From Bacillus sp. MM2020_1 (lineage in GTDB: Bacteria > Bacillota > Bacilli > Bacillales > Cytobacillaceae): a stretch of 64,000 nucleotides of DNA. The stretch covers positions 1 through 64,000 of the forward strand of contig JAANMP010000011.1 in the NCBI GenBank assembly GCA_011250595.1, written 5' to 3'. Below are positions 59,831-64,000 of this stretch, piece after piece; positions within the stretch are counted from its first letter, which is position 1; each line of letters starts with the position of its first letter. The notes below the pieces were generated by a model. The model was not told where the DNA came from. It made no database searches and worked only from the letters and a program-made list of their open reading frames with translations. A program made the translations under genes and the position numbers.

Positions 59831-61294
59831 TCATTTTGCCATCCATTTATATAAAATTATTTCATGATAAACCGGTTCAAAAAGCTCGTTGGAATGAAAA
59901 GTTGCTATCTTTTTGATTTTCCCATCTATTGAAATACCTTGTGACCTAAATCCTTGAATTACTTTATCGGTAAGTAGTACTGTCCTGCCTTGGAAATATT
60001 TCGCATCATACCGGAAATATTGATATGTTTCTATCCTTTTGTGTGTATATGGAACATCTAAATACTGCAGCACCCTCGTTTCTTCCCATGTGTAGAGTAT
60101 AACAGGCTCATTCATTTTCTCAATATATGCATTCATTTGATAGACAGCTGGAGGTTCTTTAGCTTCTGCCTTTAATAGGGTCACATTTTGATTTACCTGA
60201 TGGCATAGGACGAAAATACTGAGTCCCATTATTAAAAAAGGGATTCTTTCTGAAAAAAGACGTATACACAGGAAAAATATCAACAAGGCCGCTAGCGGGA
60301 GCGCATGCCTAGCTTTTTCTACATTTTGAGCCAATAGCGCCCACCCAAAATAACTGCTAAACAATAGATATAGAAGGTTCATAAATGGCCATCTTTTTTT
60401 TACTTTCTTGAACGCACTATAAAATATATAAATAAGAAAGAAAATATAAGTGACAGCACTAAGCACTGATTCCGTTGCAATCCCTGTCCATAGGATATTC
60501 TTTAAGGAAAAAATGAGAAATCTATCAACAAAACCAATATCAGCTGCCTCTACCGTTCCTCCCCAATCATTGAAGTGACCACTGGTAAACGCTAAAGAAA
60601 GCTTAATAAAACCGATGATACTCCCCTCAGAAATGACAAGACCAATTACCCATATGGCTTGAAAGATGATTCCGGAGATCAAGTAAAAGATTATCTCTTT
60701 GATTTTTAATCCATCTCTTTTTACTTTCCAATAAAACAGAAAGATTATCCCGATGGCAAAGGGAATGTAGGAAAGGCGAATTCCTAGCATAAGACTCAAA
60801 AAACCTAAGGGTAATAAAATTGTTCTTGCCTTCTTTTTGTTTAAAGCAAAAAGAAGGCTCCATAAATACCACCAAAATGCTGCCAGAGCCGCTCCTTCTG
60901 ACATCGGCTGATTAACCATAATAACACTGTAGCTTGCTGAATAAATAAGTGCTGTAGATAAACTAGCAAATGATCTCTGTACGAATCTTCCAGACAACTT
61001 ATATATGGGAAAAACAGAACTAGCATAACAAAAGATATTAAAAATCGTTAATGCCTTTGATGGGTCCATCACAAACAGATGAATGAATTTTCCTCCTAAA
61101 ATAAAAAATGGATATCCGGGGAAGTGCGGCTGCATAGCCATTAAATCATAGCGTTTAATGGCAAGTGCAAAATCCACCTGATCCCAAGAGGAGGTGTATG
61201 GATTAATAAAATACAGTTGAGATATAAAAACAATAATTATAGCTGCAGCACTTATCACTATTAAAAAGGTATTTTTCAAATCTCCTTTGAACAA
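59831..61294 (-). CDS. GT-C type membrane glycosyltransferase-like protein
   Basis: About 487 residues with ten to twelve hydrophobic helices, an early acidic loop (SSWDQVDFALAIKRYDLMAM) carrying an Asp typical of the first loop of GT-C enzymes, and PHFPGYPFFILGGKFIH. The last 120 residues form a soluble domain. It is likely to move a sugar from a lipid carrier, as in ArnT/PMT-type enzymes, but no family is certain. The start is uncertain: TTG at 61294 behind GGTGG is preferred because a TTG at 61330 lies in the terminator of the upstream gene. Confidence 0.65.
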   Translation of the reverse strand: MFKGDLKNTFLIVISAAAIIIVFISQLYFINPYTSSWDQVDFALAIKRYDLMAMQPHFPGYPFFILGGKFIHLFVMDPSKALTIFNIFCYASSVFPIYKLSGRFVQRSFASLSTALIYSASYSVIMVNQPMSEGAALAAFWWYLWSLLFALNKKKARTILLPLGFLSLMLGIRLSYIPFAIGIIFLFYWKVKRDGLKIKEIIFYLISGIIFQAIWVIGLVISEGSIIGFIKLSLAFTSGHFNDWGGTVEAADIGFVDRFLIFSLKNILWTGIATESVLSAVTYIFFLIYIFYSAFKKVKKRWPFMNLLYLLFSSYFGWALLAQNVEKARHALPLAALLIFFLCIRLFSERIPFLIMGLSIFVLCHQVNQNVTLLKAEAKEPPAVYQMNAYIEKMNEPVILYTWEETRVLQYLDVPYTHKRIETYQYFRYDAKYFQGRTVLLTDKVIQGFRSQGISIDGKIKKIATFHSNELFEPVYHEIILYKWMAK

Positions 61295-61321
61295 TAAATA
61301 TCCACCACCTGGTCTAGAGAA

Positions 61322-61349
61322 AAAGTACAAGGCCGCGGCCTTGTACTTT
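61322..61349 (-). terminator. Terminator of the FTR1 operon
   Basis: AAAGTACAAGGCC, GC, GGCCTTGTACTTT: a perfect palindrome followed by TTTCTC on the minus strand. Confidence 0.8.
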
Positions 61350-61363
61350 AAATGTTGATAAAT

Positions 61364-62287
61364 TTATTTCATTTGTGTCTTAAGAATTTTACTTGTCTTT
61401 GAATTCGTTTTATTAGTTTCCTTTCTTCCTGCAGGTTTGGAAGAGGTTAGCAATAAAATTGCAACAAAGTATCCGATATAAGCCAGTACTTCTTCAATAG
61501 AGGGCATGGATGAATAGCCGAACAGTGCTTTTAGGAATACTCCAATATCCCCGGATAATAGAGGAGCCGAACCAGTATCACGAAGATAATGTGTGTAATC
61601 AATCGGATGCTCCGGCAGGAACCATGTAAGATCATAAACATGTGGAAGAACACTGCCAATGATATTAAGGTCCTGCATCATGGAAATCGCTTGTACTAGT
61701 AGTCCTGCAGATATAAGAATAATAAACGCACCAGTTAACTTAAAGAACGTGCTCAAAGGAATCCTCATCGTTCCTTTAAAGAACAAATATGAGACAATGA
61801 TCGCTATGGCTACACCAGTAAGCGCGCCCCATCCCTGCATGGCTGCGCCGATGTTACCGCCGGTGATTGCGGCAAAAAAGAACACGGTTTCTACTCCTTC
61901 ACGAAGGACGACTAAAAAAGAATGGATTACCATTCCCACTACATTCCCAGTGGATATAAACTTATTCATTTTCCCTTCCATGTTTCCTTTTAGATCACGG
62001 CTGTGACTAGCCATCCAGAAGACCATTTGGGTTAATAATACGGTCGAAACGAGCATAATGCCTATTTTCAAGTACATTTCGCTTCCCATTGCCGCAAATC
62101 CTGTAAAAACAATTTGAAAAAGGAGGGCTACCCCGACACTTGCCAAAACTGCTAGACCTGCTCCTAACCAAACATATTTATTGTACTGCTTATGGTCCAC
62201 TCTTTTTAGATAGGTAGTTATTATCCCAACAATCAATAAAGCCTCTAACACTTCACGGAATGTAATTAATAGAGCTTGAATTTCCAT
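61364..62287 (-). CDS. FTR1-family iron permease (EfeU-like)
   Basis: A 307-residue seven-helix membrane protein. The two REXXE iron-binding motifs of the FTR1/EfeU family are visible: FREVLEALL near the N-terminus and LREGVETVFFFAA at about residue 130. It imports iron, usually with an EfeO/EfeB partner or oxidase. Here the preceding gene, 31 bases upstream, encodes an exported helical protein, and a Fur box lies in front of that gene. GGGGAGG precedes the ATG. EfeB is not in the window. Confidence 0.88.
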   Translation of the reverse strand: MEIQALLITFREVLEALLIVGIITTYLKRVDHKQYNKYVWLGAGLAVLASVGVALLFQIVFTGFAAMGSEMYLKIGIMLVSTVLLTQMVFWMASHSRDLKGNMEGKMNKFISTGNVVGMVIHSFLVVLREGVETVFFFAAITGGNIGAAMQGWGALTGVAIAIIVSYLFFKGTMRIPLSTFFKLTGAFIILISAGLLVQAISMMQDLNIIGSVLPHVYDLTWFLPEHPIDYTHYLRDTGSAPLLSGDIGVFLKALFGYSSMPSIEEVLAYIGYFVAILLLTSSKPAGRKETNKTNSKTSKILKTQMK

Positions 62288-62318
62288 AGCCGAGTCCCCT
62301 CCCCAATGGTGTTGTTAC

Positions 62319-63077
62319 CTAATTTCTATTCCTTCTTCTGCGGATAACAATGATAATTACCGCTATTATTATCCCTGCGATTAATACAAGCGGTACCCAG
62401 TTTCGGATATTCGAAATATCCGTCCAGTCTTTTTTTTCAGTCCCGGATTCTGTAGCACTCTCAGAAAAATGCCCGACTTCCAGACTTTTAATGTTGAATT
62501 CAGTTTTTAATGAGTTTAGAATCTCGTCTTTATTTTTCTTAAATTCATCTAAATTCGCTTCTTTTTTCCCGACACCAAACAATCCCGGATTCCCCAATGC
62601 TGCAAGGGCCTGATCAAAATCCGTTCTGATTTTCTTATCATTCTCAGGTTTTTCAGCTTCCACTTTAGGTGACAACGCATCGTATGTAGCAAAAGCTTTA
62701 GCTAGGAGCCTTTTCGTTGTGTCATATTCAGCAAAGTCCTTTTCAATACTCTCTAGACGCCTGGCAATATTTAAAACCAGTAGTTTTTCCATATTGTTTA
62801 TAGTAGCTTCCTTGTCTTTATCTTTTAGGTTGCTCAGAATGAGCTTAGCAGGCTCTTGGCCCATATGCATATCAATCTCTTCTTTAACAGTTTCAAAGTT
62901 TTTTTGGGCAGAATTGTAATTGGGAGGATTCTCATCAAGCTTCACTACCATTTCTTTGTAGACCTCAGCTACCTTCTCCTCATTCGGGTCACCATAGGAA
63001 TAAGCAAAAGCACTACTTAGAGGAATGCTGTAAAAAATTAATGCGAAAGTAAAAAATAATCCAAAAAATCTTTTCAT
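62319..63077 (-). CDS. Exported, membrane-anchored helical partner of the FTR1 permease
   Basis: A 252-residue protein with an N-terminal signal peptide (FFGLFFTFALIFYSIPLSSA), a helical extracytoplasmic body of about 180 residues and a C-terminal membrane helix followed by RRRRNRN. It lacks recognisable EfeO cupredoxin or M75 motifs, though its position matches an accessory iron-binding protein. The ATG at 63077 follows GGAGGG; the open frame upstream runs through the Fur box. First gene of the Fur-controlled operon. Confidence 0.75.
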   Translation of the reverse strand: MKRFFGLFFTFALIFYSIPLSSAFAYSYGDPNEEKVAEVYKEMVVKLDENPPNYNSAQKNFETVKEEIDMHMGQEPAKLILSNLKDKDKEATINNMEKLLVLNIARRLESIEKDFAEYDTTKRLLAKAFATYDALSPKVEAEKPENDKKIRTDFDQALAALGNPGLFGVGKKEANLDEFKKNKDEILNSLKTEFNIKSLEVGHFSESATESGTEKKDWTDISNIRNWVPLVLIAGIIIAVIIIVIRRRRNRN

Positions 63078-63098
63078 TAAGAATTTCCCTCCTACATG

Positions 63099-63120
63099 GA
63101 TAATGATAATGATTATCATC
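63099..63120. promoter_or_regulatory. Near-perfect Fur box
   Basis: GATAATGATAATGATTATCATC contains the 19-bp Fur consensus with at most a few differences, 22 bases upstream of the first gene of the FTR1 operon. Confidence 0.85.
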
Positions 63121-63170
63121 CTCGCTGTCAATGCAAGGATTTAGAATGTCACATATTTAACATATTTATC

Positions 63171-63950
63171 TTACTTATTAATCTCTCTTGCACTCCTAAG
63201 GTGTAATTCCCTGTCTCTTGCATAAGATGTTGTCCTATTATCGATCACCTTTTTCACTGGCCTTCTCATTTCTTTTAGAATGGCAGGCAAGACCGATGTC
63301 ATATAACTACGAAACTTGATAAATGATTCCCCTGCTTTACGGACCTGATATAGAATTGGGATTTCTTTCATCCGAAAGCCTTTTCTTATTAGATTTAGCG
63401 TAACTACTTGTGCATAATTGTAATCATGAACAATTTCTGCTTCTTCCATCGCTAGCCTAGAAAAAGCTCTCATTCCAGACTGTCCATCATAAATCCATTT
63501 TCTTAGTAAAAGAGCTTGAAGAAACGTAAAACAATAATTTCCAATTCTTCTGTTCCACTTCATTCCTTTAATAGTTCCAAGGAAACGGGAACCCATTACA
63601 TAATCAGCGGTCCCCATTAAGATAGGTAAAACAATATCAGGAATCTGCTCAGCAGGGTATTCATTATCGGCATCAATCATGACTCCAATATCTGCTCCAT
63701 TTAAAACACAAAGCTCCAGCCCTTTACGAACAGCCGCACCTAATCCCTGATTTTCAGCAAAGGTATGGACATAATCTGCTCCAGCATTCCAGGATCGTTC
63801 TACCGTTCGATCATTTGATCCATCATTTATGACCAAAACCTCAACCTTTACCTTTGGGTCGAAATCTCTTGGTACTTTCTGAATAACTTGGGCAATCGAC
63901 TCTTCTTCATTGAAAGCTGGAAGAAAGACAATTACTTTTTGCTGCTCCAT
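63171..63950 (-). CDS. Family 2 glycosyltransferase (dolichol-phosphate-sugar synthase-like)
   Basis: A 259-residue GT-A enzyme: VIVFLPAFNEEESIAQVIQK, VLVINDGSNDRT, MIDADNEYPAEQI (DxD motif) and DGQSGMRAF (acceptor loop typical of DPM1-like transferases). No membrane segments, so it acts at the cytosolic face, probably loading a sugar onto a polyprenyl phosphate. Together with the GT-C protein and UDP-glucose dehydrogenase it could decorate the envelope; the connection is inference. AAGGAAGG precedes the ATG. The upstream gene is outside the window. Confidence 0.87.
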   Translation of the reverse strand: MEQQKVIVFLPAFNEEESIAQVIQKVPRDFDPKVKVEVLVINDGSNDRTVERSWNAGADYVHTFAENQGLGAAVRKGLELCVLNGADIGVMIDADNEYPAEQIPDIVLPILMGTADYVMGSRFLGTIKGMKWNRRIGNYCFTFLQALLLRKWIYDGQSGMRAFSRLAMEEAEIVHDYNYAQVVTLNLIRKGFRMKEIPILYQVRKAGESFIKFRSYMTSVLPAILKEMRRPVKKVIDNRTTSYARDRELHLRSAREINK

Positions 63951-64000
63951 TGATTAAACATCCTTCCTTATTGCGTCTATTAATACTGGTCCACGGCTGT

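Overview
The window looks like a piece of chromosome from an endospore-forming, low-GC Gram-positive bacterium of the family Bacillaceae (Bacillus sensu lato; a Neobacillus-like genus is possible but cannot be fixed from sequence reading alone). The evidence is gene content and order that follow the Bacillus subtilis yha/yhe/bmr region, many strong GGAGG-type ribosome binding sites with frequent TTG/GTG starts, spore genes (SASP, YjcZ peptides, YheC/YheD/YheE, YhaX, PbpF) and a TPP riboswitch and Fur boxes of Bacillus type. I see no phage, insertion sequence, CRISPR array, rRNA or intact tRNA.

Layout. 0-10 kb: a small membrane protein, two YjcZ-type micro-proteins, the foldase prsA, then on the minus strand yhaL, the exonuclease group yhaM-yhaN-yhaO and the ABC exporter yhaQ-yhaP. 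10-14 kb: fatty-acid genes (enoyl-CoA hydratase, acyl-CoA ligase), the HAD protein yhaX and yheA. 14-19.5 kb: four consecutive YheC/YheD-type ATP-grasp genes plus yheE. 19.5-25 kb: a PucR-like regulator, the sugar-import ATPase msmX, a zinc-ribbon protein, a SASP gene with a long structured leader, fumC and a nucleotide-binding oxidoreductase. 25-32 kb: the heterodimeric drug exporter bmrC-bmrD behind an attenuator leader, the penicillin-binding protein pbpF and an XRE repressor with a perfect palindromic operator. 32-36 kb: the Fur-controlled feoA-feoB set and thiT under a TPP riboswitch. 36-42 kb: an orphan sensor kinase, an acetyltransferase, two MpfA-like magnesium-exporter paralogues, a CGCGG-motif small protein, a HesB-like protein and a lipoprotein.

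42.8-45 kb holds what I consider the most unusual item: an isolated three-gene unit with an F-ATP-synthase subunit a, a C-terminally short subunit b, and a fusion of an AtpZ-like membrane domain to a DUF3939-like domain. There is no c-ring gene and no F1 gene anywhere in the window. Its promoter carries a Rex/Fnr-like palindrome, which suggests redox control. It converges on a KimA-like potassium transporter.

45-64 kb: DUF445, a small heme-copper-oxidase-like membrane protein, an e(P4)-type phosphatase, a TetR/MMPL exporter pair with matched operators, an alanine module (permease, AdeR, Ald, Alr) with a perfect cre site, and finally a minus-strand run of UDP-glucose dehydrogenase, glycosyltransferases and a Fur-boxed FTR1 iron permease operon.

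A palindromic dispersed repeat appears once in full and twice as remnants in intergenic gaps. All functional calls rest on motif recognition and remembered family features; no database search was possible.
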